Shown here: positions 44,712 through 53,144 of the stretch, piece by piece | How positions within the stretch are numbered: position 1 is the stretch's first letter | How the letters are laid out: every line of letters starts with the position of its first letter | Assembly (NCBI RefSeq): GCF_027925145.1 | Contig: NZ_AP027130.1 | Coordinates: forward strand, 372,001-436,000 | Direction: 5' to 3' | From: Thermodesulfomicrobium sp. WS | GTDB lineage: Bacteria; Desulfobacterota; Desulfovibrionia; Desulfovibrionales; Desulfomicrobiaceae | Length of the DNA: 64,000 nt | Translations under genes and position numbers: made by a program | Notes under the pieces: model-generated | What the model was told of the DNA's origin: nothing | Seen by the model: the letters and a program-made list of their open reading frames with translations, nothing else | The model's database searches: none

Positions 44712-45515
44712 TTAGGCCCCCACGGCGATGCGGACGAAGCGGTCCACCTGGACCCCTTTGCCGAGGATATCTTTGACGGTCTTTTTGTCATCCTTGATGA
44801 AGGGCTGCTCCACCAGGCAGACTTCCTGGTAGTATTTGCGCATGCGCCCCTCCACGATCTTCTCGGCGATGGCTTCGGGCTTGCCTTCCTGTTTGGCCTG
44901 GTTGAGGTAGATGGCGCGCTCCTGCTCCAGGGCCTCGGCAGGGACTTGGTCAGGGGTGACGCACAGCGGGTTGGCCGCAGCCACCTGCATGGCCACGTCC
45001 TTGGCCACCTCCGCCGTGGCTGGACCAGTGAGGACCACCAGTACGCCCAGCTTGTGGTTGGAGTGGATGTAGCTGCCGATCACACCCTCGCCCGGCACAG
45101 TGACGTACGCCATGCGGCCGAGCTGCATGTTTTCGCCGATCTTGCCGATCAGGCCGGAGAGGTCGGTGATCTCGGCAGGCAGCGCCTCCGGGGTGGTGGC
45201 GCCCGAGGCGAGCACGGCTTCAGCGATGGCGGTGGCCTTGGCGATGAACTCCTCGTTCTTGGCCACGAAATCGGTCTCGCAGTTGAGCTCCACCATGGCG
45301 GCAGCCTTGCCGTCCGCGGCCATGGCGATGGTCACCAGGCCTTCGGCCGTGGCCCGGCCTGCCTTTTTGGCCGCCTTGGACAGGCCCTTTTCCCGCAGCC
45401 AGGCAATGGCCTTGTCCATGTCGCCCCCGCACTCGGTCAGGGCCTTTTTGCAATCCATCATGCCAGCGCCGGTGCGCTCGCGCAGTTCTTTTACCGTAGA
45501 AGCGGAAATGGTCAT
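44712..45515 (-). CDS. tsf: Translation elongation factor Ts
   Basis: 267-residue GDP exchange factor for EF-Tu. KELRERTGAGMMDCKKAL at residues 9-26 and the ELNCETDFVAKNEEF region are diagnostic. GAGGAGG precedes ATG 45515, one base after the rpsB stop. An upstream in-frame extension would run into rpsB and is rejected. Confidence 0.97.
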   Translation of the reverse strand: MTISASTVKELRERTGAGMMDCKKALTECGGDMDKAIAWLREKGLSKAAKKAGRATAEGLVTIAMAADGKAAAMVELNCETDFVAKNEEFIAKATAIAEAVLASGATTPEALPAEITDLSGLIGKIGENMQLGRMAYVTVPGEGVIGSYIHSNHKLGVLVVLTGPATAEVAKDVAMQVAAANPLCVTPDQVPAEALEQERAIYLNQAKQEGKPEAIAEKIVEGRMRKYYQEVCLVEQPFIKDDKKTVKDILGKGVQVDRFVRIAVGA

Positions 45516-45516
45516 C

Positions 45517-46323
45517 TTAGAATTCCTCCTCGTCGTCCTGGTCGTCATCGAGATCCATGGCTGCCTCCTCGGCCAGGGCGCTTTCCGGTGGCGTAAAGGC
45601 CGCCTTGGGCAGATCCGCGAGTTCCACGCCGCGCTCTTTGGCCAGCGCCAAACCTTCCAGGCAGGCGTCGGCCATGGCGCCGGCAAAGAGCTTGATGGCG
45701 CGGATGGCGTCATCGTTGCCGGGGATGACATAGTCGATGGGATCGGGATCGCAATTGGTGTCCACCACGGCCACCACCGGGATACCTAGACGCCGGCATT
45801 CCTTCACGGCGATTTCTTCGTGATGCGGGTCGATGATAAAAACCGCGGCCGGCGGCTCTTCCATGTTTTTGATGCCGCCCAGCGTGGTGTTGAGCTTCTG
45901 CATCTCCCGCTCCATGCGCAGGACTTCCTTCTTGGTGAAGCGGTTGATACTGCCATCGGCAAAGGCGGCTTCCAGGGACTTGAGCCGGTTGATGCTGGAG
46001 CGGATGGTCTGGTAGTTGGTGAGGGTGCCGCCCAGCCAGCGGTGGGTGACGTAAAACATGCCGCACCGTTCGGCTTCGGCGCGAATGGTGTCCTGCGCCT
46101 GACGCTTGGTTCCCACGAAAAGGATTTTTCCGCCGCGGGCGACCGTGTCCACGATGAAGTCGTGGGCCTTGCGGTACATTTTGACGGTCTGCTGGAGATC
46201 GATGATGTGGATCCCTTTGCGGGCGCCGAAGATGTAGGGCCGCATCTTGGGGTTCCACCGCCGGGTCTGATGGCCGAAATGCACACCAGTCTCCAGCATC
46301 TGCTTCATGCTGACATACGCCAT
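45517..46323 (-). CDS. rpsB: 30S ribosomal protein S2
   Basis: 268 residues. [20 protein letters not shown] at the N-terminus, [16 protein letters not shown] in the coiled coil and [20 protein letters not shown] near residue 185 are typical S2. The C-terminal tail is strongly acidic (ending in a [10 protein letters not shown] stretch). Preceded by GGAGGAATCCGT. The roughly 130 bases upstream could carry the S2 leader, but no promoter is clear. Confidence 0.97.
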   Translation of the reverse strand: MAYVSMKQMLETGVHFGHQTRRWNPKMRPYIFGARKGIHIIDLQQTVKMYRKAHDFIVDTVARGGKILFVGTKRQAQDTIRAEAERCGMFYVTHRWLGGTLTNYQTIRSSINRLKSLEAAFADGSINRFTKKEVLRMEREMQKLNTTLGGIKNMEEPPAAVFIIDPHHEEIAVKECRRLGIPVVAVVDTNCDPDPIDYVIPGNDDAIRAIKLFAGAMADACLEGLALAKERGVELADLPKAAFTPPESALAEEAAMDLDDDQDDEEEF

Positions 46324-46451
46324 ACGGATTCCTCCATGGTTTTTTCCTCCGCCCGCGGGAAGGCACAGCGCCCAACCAGAGGAGACGCGGACGTGCGGAG
46401 TGAACGAAAACATGGCCTCAACCTGCATCCCCGCGTGCTGCAGAGGGATGC

Positions 46452-46482
46452 AAAACGGCCGTCTGGGGCTGCCAGACGGCCG
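46452..46482 (-). terminator. Intrinsic terminator of tRNA-Leu(CAG)
   Basis: An eleven-pair perfect stem (46456-46466 with 46472-46482) with a five-base loop, followed on the minus strand by four T (46455-46452). It begins eight bases after the tRNA 3' end. Confidence 0.85.
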
Positions 46483-46489
46483 ATGTTTG

Positions 46490-46576
46490 TGGTGCCGAAG
46501 AGAGGACTCGAACCTCCACCGGGGAACCCCGACTAGACCCTGAACCTAGCGTGTCTACCAATTCCACCACTTCGGC
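46490..46576 (-). tRNA. tRNA-Leu(CAG)
   Basis: 87 nucleotides on the minus strand ending in encoded CCA. Acceptor stem GCCGAAG/CTTCGGC, D-loop GGTGGAATTGGTAGACA, anticodon loop TTCAGGG (anticodon CAG), a long class II variable arm with a GGGG/CCCC-type stem, and GGTTCGAGTCC in the T arm. All features are those of tRNA-Leu. Confidence 0.95.
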
Positions 46577-46590
46577 GTCGAACGAAAGGG

Positions 46591-46619
46591 CCTCTAGACG
46601 CAGCACTGACGGATGTCAA
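46591..46619 (-). promoter_or_regulatory. Sigma-70 promoter of tRNA-Leu(CAG)
   Basis: On the minus strand TTGACA (46619-46614), a 17-base spacer and TAGAGG (46596-46591), about 15 bases before the mature tRNA 5' end. The perfect -35 and ideal spacing support a strong housekeeping promoter. Confidence 0.75.
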
Positions 46620-46645
46620 GCAAAAAAAATGGCAACAATGTCTCC

Positions 46646-48229
46646 TTACGGGAGAAAGCCGCGGAGGAGCTCTTCGGGTTTTTGGAGGATCTGCTCCATG
46701 GTCTTGGGAGGTGTTTGGCGCAGCAAGAGGCGGAGATCCACGCGCACTTCTGGGTCGTCTATGGGGCCGCGTAGCTGCAGCGGGATCGGAGTGGTTTGGG
46801 CGATGGCCGCCAGGGGGCCGAGCTCCCGGACTGCCTGCGCCGTGGCACTGACACGCAGATCCGCACTGAGGCGGTTTGGCGGGAGGTGCACTTTCCCTGC
46901 CCCCGCTACGGTGAACCAGGGACCGTGGCCGGCGATGTCCGCAATGTATGCGCCGCCGCCCACCGGGCCTTGGGCTGTCAGCTCGGTAAAGGCCACATCG
47001 AGTCGGTCGGGAAGCGTGGGCGGGACCAAAAGCGGCGCAGCGGTGCGCAGTGCCGCACCGAGGGGGACGCCGAGGGCAGCGCCGTCGCGCAAACGAAAGG
47101 TGATTTCTCCGGTGAGCGTCCTCTTGAGGGCATCGAGGGTTTGTCCTTGGGCCGTGATGGTGGCGTGTCCGGCGGCGGTGCCGCGCATGCGATCTGGAAC
47201 CCCCAGCATGGCGAGGAGCTGGGCGAGGTCCAGGTCACGGGCCTGGACGCGCAATTGCGCGGCGAGATTCGGGTTGCGGGTGTCCATCTCCCCCTCGAGA
47301 TCGATGGTGCCTCGGGCGAGCGCGGCGGTGAGGCGGGAGCAGTGGATGCGTCCGCTGGTGGCGGAGAGTTCTGCGTCGGCCTGCGGAAAGATTACGGTGC
47401 CCAGGCGGATGTTTTCGGCTGCAAGCGTGCTGGTGCCGTGGACATTGGCGATCCATGTGCTGGGCGGTGTTTCGGGACTGGGTGCAGACTGGAGCGTTAC
47501 GTCGAGACGGCCGTGCAGGGACGGGACTTCCCCCTGCGGTGCGGTGATGGATGCGGTGCGCAGGGATGCGGCAAGCCGGAGCGGCTTTGGGGACACCGTG
47601 CCGTTGAGACTGAGCGTGCCGCGTGCCTCCTCGGCCTGCCAGGAGCAGGTAAGGTCCATGATCGTGGGGGCTTGCGGGGCGATGGGACCGGTGTGCATCT
47701 GGAGGTCCTGGAGGCGGACGGTGCGGTTGGCAGCCTCGTCACGCAAGTCCGCCTGGCCGTTGGTCACGATAAGTTGCTCCACCTGCCACGTGATGTCGGG
47801 AAGTTGCAGGACGTCGGCGTGGACCGGCGGCGAGAGCGCGCTGGAAGGATTCGGGAGGATGCGTGGCGGAAGGTTGGAGCCCCCTGTTGCGGTGCGGTGT
47901 ACGAAGATGTGCGGGGTGTTCAGGCGTACTTCGCGGACCACGATGCGGCCGGAGAGGAGTGCGGGCAGGTGGAGGCGGGCGTGGGCATCGGCGACTTCGA
48001 GCACTGGCGGGTCTTGCGGTGTCGGTCCGGCGACACGAAGTGTAGCGACCTGGATGCTGAGGGGCAGCAGGCGGATGGAGGCTTGCGCCATGGTCACGGG
48101 CCGCATCAGGGCCTGGCTCATCCAGGCGGCGAGACGTTGGGAGAGGGTTTGGCGCAGCACGTGCGCGCCGCCCCAGGCCAGGGCGATGAGGGCCGCAAGG
48201 ATGATGAGAGGGATGCGCCAACGCTGCAT
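46646..48229 (-). CDS. AsmA-like inner-membrane/periplasmic protein
   Basis: 527 residues. One N-terminal membrane helix (IPLIILAALIALAWGGAHVL, residues 6-25) is followed by a long periplasmic region with an AsmA-type start (SQALMRPVTMAQASIRLLPL) and a C-terminal AsmA-like part (LTGEITFRLRDGAALGVPLG near residue 390). AsmA/TamB-like proteins are linked to lipid transport between the membranes or to outer-membrane assembly; the specific role here is unknown. GGAGG precedes ATG 48229. Divergent from ribF over 133 bases without another gene. Confidence 0.75.
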   Translation of the reverse strand: MQRWRIPLIILAALIALAWGGAHVLRQTLSQRLAAWMSQALMRPVTMAQASIRLLPLSIQVATLRVAGPTPQDPPVLEVADAHARLHLPALLSGRIVVREVRLNTPHIFVHRTATGGSNLPPRILPNPSSALSPPVHADVLQLPDITWQVEQLIVTNGQADLRDEAANRTVRLQDLQMHTGPIAPQAPTIMDLTCSWQAEEARGTLSLNGTVSPKPLRLAASLRTASITAPQGEVPSLHGRLDVTLQSAPSPETPPSTWIANVHGTSTLAAENIRLGTVIFPQADAELSATSGRIHCSRLTAALARGTIDLEGEMDTRNPNLAAQLRVQARDLDLAQLLAMLGVPDRMRGTAAGHATITAQGQTLDALKRTLTGEITFRLRDGAALGVPLGAALRTAAPLLVPPTLPDRLDVAFTELTAQGPVGGGAYIADIAGHGPWFTVAGAGKVHLPPNRLSADLRVSATAQAVRELGPLAAIAQTTPIPLQLRGPIDDPEVRVDLRLLLRQTPPKTMEQILQKPEELLRGFLP

Positions 48230-48362
48230 GGAGGCCTCCTGTGGTATGGTTCGGATGCTTTGGCGTATGCCGCAACGAGGCGTCAAATGGAAGCTCGGCT
48301 TCTTTCCTTGAAGCTTGGTGGCGCCTGCGCTACATGCTTTCCTCCCTTGGGGAGGCATATCT

Positions 48363-49304
48363 ATGATTCATGTCCATGAACCGATCCAGATCCCTGGAAT
48401 CCATGCTGGATCGTGTGTGACCATCGGCAATTTCGACGGCGTCCATGTGGGGCATCAGACGTTGATTCTGCGCACCCGGGACGCTGCCCGGGCCATGGGC
48501 ATTCCTTCGGTGGTGGTGACCTTTGATCCCCATCCCCTGCGATTTTTCACCGGCAAGCCGCACCCGCCCTTCATCACCACGCCGCCGCAAAAAGCGCGCT
48601 GCATCGCAGCCCTGGGCGTGGACGCCCTGCTTACCCTGACTTTTGACGCGGCCTTGGCCGCCATGACTCCGGAGCGTTTCGTGGAAGAGGTCTTGGTGCA
48701 CGGCCTTGGGGTGCGGCAGCTTTTCATTGGCTACGACTATGCCTTCGGCAAAGGCCGTACAGGGAATTTTTCGCTGCTCGCGCAGCTGGGCGGCCGCTTC
48801 GGCTTTGCCGTGGAGCAACTGCCGCCGGTGCTGGTGGACGGGGTGGTGGTGAGTTCCACGCGCATCCGTGATCTGCTCTTGGCTGGCGATGTGTGGGCGG
48901 CGCGTGCCCTGTTGGGACGGTTTCACTGCGTGGAAGGCACGGTGGTCCCGGGACACCGGCGGGGCGGGGCGGTGCTCGGCTTTCCCACGGCCAATCTGCT
49001 CCTTACCGACGAACTCTTTCCCAAGACCGGCGTGTACTGTGCGTGGGCCGAGTGGGAAGGGATCAAGCATCCGGCGGTGCTCAATATCGGTTTCAATCCG
49101 ACCTTTGGCGGGGACGTGCTGTCTGTGGAGGCCCATGTGCTGGACTTTTCCGGAGATCTGTATGGCCGCCATCTCACCTTGCACCTCGTGCAGCGCCTGC
49201 GCGGAGAGCGCAAATTTGCCGGCGTGGAGGAACTGCGGGAGCAGATTGCCCGGGACGTGGCCCTGGCCCGCAGCGTACTTTCCCTGCCCGAGGCCAAGGC
49301 ATGA
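48363..49304 (+). CDS. ribF: Bifunctional riboflavin kinase/FMN adenylyltransferase
   Basis: 313 residues. The N-terminal adenylyltransferase domain has CVTIGNFDGVHVGHQTLILR (residues 19-38) and VDGVVVSSTRIRDLL; the C-terminal kinase domain has GAVLGFPTANL and YGRHLTLHLVQRLRGERKF. Makes FMN and FAD, including the FAD needed by FrdA. ATG 48363 follows GGGGAGGCATATCT. It overlaps the ClC gene by four bases. Confidence 0.94.
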   Translation: MIHVHEPIQIPGIHAGSCVTIGNFDGVHVGHQTLILRTRDAARAMGIPSVVVTFDPHPLRFFTGKPHPPFITTPPQKARCIAALGVDALLTLTFDAALAAMTPERFVEEVLVHGLGVRQLFIGYDYAFGKGRTGNFSLLAQLGGRFGFAVEQLPPVLVDGVVVSSTRIRDLLLAGDVWAARALLGRFHCVEGTVVPGHRRGGAVLGFPTANLLLTDELFPKTGVYCAWAEWEGIKHPAVLNIGFNPTFGGDVLSVEAHVLDFSGDLYGRHLTLHLVQRLRGERKFAGVEELREQIARDVALARSVLSLPEAKA

Positions 49305-51112
49305 GTTTTTCCATCCCAGGGCTGCGCGCGCATCTTGCGCATCTGTGGCACACGCACCCCCATGGCCGCTGGACCATTCTCGGCATCCTGACCGGAGTCA
49401 TTGCCGGCCTTGGGGCGAGCGCTTTTTTCGTCCTCATCGAGGCGGCCTCCGTGGTGATCGTGCGCATGGGAGCCGGTTTCGATTTGCCTGGGGCTGCAGG
49501 GGAGGAACTCTTCCACGTCCCGGTAGGGCCATGGCGGCCATGGGTGGTGCTGGCGGCCTTGGTCGCCGTAGCAGGGCTCACGGCCTTTCTGGTGCGCCGA
49601 TTCTTGCGCCACATGCCGCCGGGAGGCACGGACGGCACGGATACCCTCATCCATACCTTCCACCACCGCGAAGGCCGTCTGGACCTGCGTATCCCGTTGG
49701 TACGGGTGAGCACGGCTATCCTCACCATCGCTGCAGGCGGCAGCGCAGGCCGGGAAGGCCCCATGTCCCTATTGGGCGCAGGCTGCGCCGCGTGGCTGGC
49801 GGACCGTTTGGGACTTTCGCCCAAGGAGCGGCGGCTGCTCCTTTTGGTGGGCGCGGCAGGGGGGCTTGGAGCCATTTTTCGGGCCCCCTTGGGTGGAGCG
49901 CTCACGGCGGTGGAAGTCGTGTACCGCGAGGATTTCGAGGCCCGGGCCCTGGTGCCGTCCATCCTCTCCTCGGTCACGGCCTACAGCGTGTTCGCGGCCT
50001 TTTTCGGTATCGAGCCCATCTTTCTGGTGCCGGAACTCAGGTTCACCACCATGGCCGAGCTTCCGCTCTATGCGGTGTTGGGCCTTGTTTGCGCTGGGGC
50101 GGGCATGGGGTATGTGCGCTTCTTTCGCTGGGTGAAGGTGCGGATCTTTGGCGAGGTGGCGCAGCGCTTTGGCCCTGGCGCCTCCATGGCCTTGGGGGCC
50201 ACGGCCATGGGGCTTTTGGCCATGGCCTTTCCCGCCTTGGCTGGCGCCGGTTATGGGTATTTGCAGCAGGCCATCCAAGGCCGCTTGGATACCGTGGCGC
50301 TGCTGCTCTTGGCCCTGGGCAAGACTCTGGCCACCTCCATGGTCTTGGGCTCGGGTTTGAGCGGCGGCATGTTCGCCCCTGCCTTGCTGGTAGGGGGCAT
50401 GGTGGGCGGGGTGGTGGGCCGCGTGGCCCAGGATCTGGCCCCGGCTTTGGTGACGCATCCCGAGGCGTATGTGCTCGTGGGCATGGCGGCGTTCTTTGTC
50501 GGCATCGCCCGGGCACCGGTGGGGCCGTTGGTGATGGTGTGCGAGCTGACGCGCGGCTATGGGCTCTTGGCGCCGTTGATGCTCGCCTCTGCGGTCAGCC
50601 TTGCTGCCTGCCGCCGTACCTTTTTGTATGATCACCAGGTGGACGACAAGTTCGCCTCTCCGGCGCATGTGGACGAGACGGTCCTCAACGTCTTGGAGCG
50701 CCTGCGGGTGGGAGACTCGGTGACTTTGCGACCGGTGGCCTTTCTGCACGAGGGCGCTGGATTTCGGGAGATGACGGACCTCATGGTCCATTCCACGGAT
50801 CGAGTGTTCCCGGTACTCGGCGAAGACGGCCGGGTGTGCGGCGCAGTCACCCTTCATGACGTGCGCTCCGTACTCTTTGAAGACGTCCTGTGTCCATTGG
50901 TGGTGGCCCGGGACATCCTGCGGCCGTGTCCGACCGTGACCCTGGATGACGATTTGTCCTCCGCCCTGCTGCGGTTCGTGGAAAGCGACCTGCCGCAGCT
51001 GCCGGTGGTGGATGCCGAATCAGGCCAGATTGTGGGCCTGCTCGACCGGGCCGACGTGTTCCGCGCCTACGCTCGGGGTATCGCCCGGCTGCGGGGAGAT
51101 GTCCCTGCCTGA
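49301..51112 (+). CDS. ClC-family chloride/proton antiporter with CBS domains
   Basis: 603 residues. The ClC core has the anion-site motifs GGSAGREGP with gating Glu152 (present in H+/Cl- antiporters and in gated channels), GAIFRAPLGGALTAVE and GSGLSGGMFAPALLVGG. After residue 440 come two CBS repeats (VTLRPVAFLHEGAGFREMTD; RPCPTVTLDDDLSSALLRFV) that usually sense adenine nucleotides. A role in pH or anion homeostasis is expected. Coupled to ribF by an ATGA overlap. The last 93 bases are antisense to the MotA-like gene. Confidence 0.92.
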   Translation: MSFSIPGLRAHLAHLWHTHPHGRWTILGILTGVIAGLGASAFFVLIEAASVVIVRMGAGFDLPGAAGEELFHVPVGPWRPWVVLAALVAVAGLTAFLVRRFLRHMPPGGTDGTDTLIHTFHHREGRLDLRIPLVRVSTAILTIAAGGSAGREGPMSLLGAGCAAWLADRLGLSPKERRLLLLVGAAGGLGAIFRAPLGGALTAVEVVYREDFEARALVPSILSSVTAYSVFAAFFGIEPIFLVPELRFTTMAELPLYAVLGLVCAGAGMGYVRFFRWVKVRIFGEVAQRFGPGASMALGATAMGLLAMAFPALAGAGYGYLQQAIQGRLDTVALLLLALGKTLATSMVLGSGLSGGMFAPALLVGGMVGGVVGRVAQDLAPALVTHPEAYVLVGMAAFFVGIARAPVGPLVMVCELTRGYGLLAPLMLASAVSLAACRRTFLYDHQVDDKFASPAHVDETVLNVLERLRVGDSVTLRPVAFLHEGAGFREMTDLMVHSTDRVFPVLGEDGRVCGAVTLHDVRSVLFEDVLCPLVVARDILRPCPTVTLDDDLSSALLRFVESDLPQLPVVDAESGQIVGLLDRADVFRAYARGIARLRGDVPA

Positions 51113-51934
51113 GGTCGTGTCGTCGGGCTCCGGCCGGCCGATGCCGAAGCGTTCCTGGATGCGGGCGAGAGACACGAGCCTGCCGCCGCGTTCGGCCGGA
51201 GTGAGGAAGCTTTTGAGGTGCATCTCCAAGTGCCGGGGATTGCGTTCCGCCTGGATGGCCAGCATGGCCTCGGCCACGATGCGCTGCAAGAGCAGTTCGT
51301 GCTCGGTGCTTTCCCGCACCCGGGCGGCCAAGGGAAGAAACACCAGATGGGCAAGGAGCACGCCGTACAGGGTGGAGGTGAGGGCCACGGGGATGGAGCG
51401 CACCATGGTGGCCACGTCGCCCACGCTGGCGAGCATGCCCATGAGTCCTACCACGCTGCCGGCCAGCCCAAAGGCCGGAGCAAATTCGGCGAGCACCCTG
51501 AGCACCCGTTCCGATTCCTCGCGCCGTTGCTGGAAAAAGGCCATTTCCGTGCCGAGCAGGTCGCGGATATGCTCTTGGGAATGGTTATCCACCACCAGAC
51601 CCAGGGCCTGGCGCAGGAACAGGAGCGAGGCTTCTTTTTCGTCTTCACTGAGAGACTGGATGCCGCGAATGCGGCTTTTGACCGAAAGATCCACCAAAAT
51701 TTCCACCATGGTGGCAGGCTCCATGCGCCGGGCGCGACACACGGACGCCACCACCCGCAGGGTGTGCCCCAGGCGTTCCAGCCGGAAGGCCACCACGGCT
51801 GCAGCCAAGGTGCCGCCGAGCACGATAAGCAGGCCGGGGAGATTGGCATAGGTGCGCAGATCTCCGCTGCCCGCAAACCCGGTGACGAGCACGGCCAAGG
51901 CCAGGATGAGGGCGAAAAACGCACGCCGATCCAT
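51020..51934 (-). CDS. motA: MotA-like flagellar stator/proton-channel subunit
   Basis: 304 residues with four membrane segments. The N-terminal [20 protein letters not shown] (residues 32-51) and the segment pair around [19 protein letters not shown] and [18 protein letters not shown] match MotA/PomA. It pairs with the overlapping MotB-like gene (TGATG overlap). The final 31 residues, rich in Pro, Gly and Asp, are encoded antisense to the ClC CBS domain, an unusual tail. Flagellar stator function is likely but the partner is atypical. Confidence 0.85.
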   Translation of the reverse strand: MDRRAFFALILALAVLVTGFAGSGDLRTYANLPGLLIVLGGTLAAAVVAFRLERLGHTLRVVASVCRARRMEPATMVEILVDLSVKSRIRGIQSLSEDEKEASLLFLRQALGLVVDNHSQEHIRDLLGTEMAFFQQRREESERVLRVLAEFAPAFGLAGSVVGLMGMLASVGDVATMVRSIPVALTSTLYGVLLAHLVFLPLAARVRESTEHELLLQRIVAEAMLAIQAERNPRHLEMHLKSFLTPAERGGRLVSLARIQERFGIGRPEPDDTTSGRDISPQPGDTPSVGAEHVGPVEQAHNLA

Positions 51935-52626
51935 CACATTCCTCCCTGCAGCCAGGCGGCAATCCCAGGGGCTTCTCCGGGGAGATGCGGCGGGGGCAAC
52001 ACCTCTACCGAACCCAGGACGATATCCACCCACCCCCGGGCAAGGGCCGGGTCGTGGGCCTCGCTGCTTCGAGCGGTGACCCAAAGGCGGTCTTCGGCAA
52101 CGCCGCGTTGGCGCAAGACCTGGGCTACGGCTGCGGCGGCCTGGGCCGCCTGCGTCCAGGAGGCGCCGTGGGCGCTGTATCCGATCACATGCACCGTGGC
52201 TGCGGACCGCGTCAGGGCTTCGGCCACACGGGACAGGAGTGGCTGGGGCGTGTGCGCGGCATCCGGTGTCACGGCCAGGCGCACCCCGCCGGGGAGGGTC
52301 TCTACGGCGAGCACTCCCGGGGCATTGGCAAGCGGTTGCATCGCGTCCGCAGCCTGGATCAGGTCTCCAGGAAGGACCACGGCGGGGGGCAGGACAGCGG
52401 GAAAGACCGCCTGCACCGGGACTTCGCGTGCCCCGGATGGCACAGGCCGGGGGGCTTGAACCGCGTAGAGCACCACGAACAGGACGAACATGGTCATCAT
52501 GAGGTCCGACCACGGGACCGCCCAGGCGTGGGAACGCGGCGTCCCGTCAACGCTCTGACAGGGCAGCCAACGGTGTTCCTCGAGCATTTGGGGGGAAAAT
52601 GGGCGTGCGTGAGCGTGTTCTGCCAT
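51934..52626 (-). CDS. motB: MotB-like protein with degenerate OmpA domain
   Basis: 230 residues, short for MotB. The N-terminal part is MotB-like: [20 protein letters not shown] carries Asp41 at the position of the proton-binding aspartate. The C-terminal half can be laid over an OmpA/MotB peptidoglycan domain, but the usual GHTD and NxxLSxxRA motifs read GYSA and [11 protein letters not shown], so the peptidoglycan-binding residues look lost. It may anchor in another way or be a non-flagellar relative. GGAGG precedes ATG 52626. Confidence 0.78.
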   Translation of the reverse strand: MAEHAHARPFSPQMLEEHRWLPCQSVDGTPRSHAWAVPWSDLMMTMFVLFVVLYAVQAPRPVPSGAREVPVQAVFPAVLPPAVVLPGDLIQAADAMQPLANAPGVLAVETLPGGVRLAVTPDAAHTPQPLLSRVAEALTRSAATVHVIGYSAHGASWTQAAQAAAAVAQVLRQRGVAEDRLWVTARSSEAHDPALARGWVDIVLGSVEVLPPPHLPGEAPGIAAWLQGGM

Positions 52627-52761
52627 ACGTCCTCCGTGTGGTGGGGCAAAGCGAGAATCATGCCAGAAGAAAAACACCGGCAAATGGGGATTCCCCCTTG
52701 CAGGGCACCTCGGGGCTGGGTACAGGAGGCCAAACCCATTTACCAAACGAGGAGGTTTCCT

Positions 52762-52944
52762 ATGGGTATTGTCATTGATTACGATGAGTGTGTCGGTTGC
52801 GAGACGTGTGTGGAATTGTGCCCTGAGGTGTTTGCCATGATCGATGGCGAGGAAAAGGCCATGGTCAAGAATCCGGACTCCACGGCCCCGTGTGCGGATG
52901 AAGCCATCGATAGCTGTCCGGCCAGCGCCATTTCCCGCGAGTAA
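52762..52944 (+). CDS. Ferredoxin, Desulfovibrio single [4Fe-4S] type
   Basis: 60 residues. Cys10, Cys13 and Cys16 (CVGCETC) with the Cys of SCPASA near residue 51 should bind one [4Fe-4S] cluster. Cys20 and the Cys near residue 43 match the extra pair that forms a disulfide in D. gigas-type ferredoxin. The highly acidic composition is typical of a soluble electron carrier. GAGGAGG precedes ATG 52762. The 135 bases upstream to motB hold no other gene. Confidence 0.94.
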   Translation: MGIVIDYDECVGCETCVELCPEVFAMIDGEEKAMVKNPDSTAPCADEAIDSCPASAISRE

Positions 52945-52952
52945 AAAAATGC

Positions 52953-52981
52953 TGGACAAGGGAGGGGCAGATGGCTAAAGG
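52953..52981 (+). promoter_or_regulatory. Sigma-70 promoter of tRNA-Leu(GAG)
   Basis: TGGACA (52953-52958), a 17-base spacer and TAAAGG (52976-52981), ending 13 bases before the tRNA 5' end. Confidence 0.65.
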
Positions 52982-52994
52982 CTCCTCCTGCCTT

Positions 52995-53079
52995 GCAGTG
53001 GTGGTGGAACTGGTAGACACGCTATCTTGAGGGGGTAGTGGGGTATCCCGTGAGGGTTCGAGTCCCTCCCACTGCACCA
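52995..53079 (+). tRNA. tRNA-Leu(GAG)
   Basis: 85 nucleotides with encoded CCA. Acceptor stem GCAGTGG/CCACTGC, D-arm GGTGGAACTGGTAGACA, anticodon stem CTATC/GGTAG around TTGAGGG (anticodon GAG), a long variable arm GTGGGGTATCCCGT and T arm GGGTTCGAGTCCC. A class II leucine tRNA. Confidence 0.95.
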
Positions 53080-53089
53080 AGCCATCACA

Positions 53090-53124
53090 GAAAACGCCCT
53101 GAGTCTTCAGGGCGTTTTCTTTTG
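53090..53124 (+). terminator. Intrinsic terminator of tRNA-Leu(GAG)
   Basis: GAAAACGCCCTGA pairs perfectly with TCAGGGCGTTTTC around a short loop and is followed by TTTT (to 53124). The A-run at its start means it can also end the convergent emrAB transcript. Confidence 0.9.
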
Positions 53125-53144
53125 GTGCCTTGGACCCGCGAGGT

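Noticed and set aside
46490-53079. tRNA-Leu genes as attachment sites of an integrated element
   Set aside because: No integrase is near, and no direct repeat of either tRNA 3' end was noticed elsewhere in the window.
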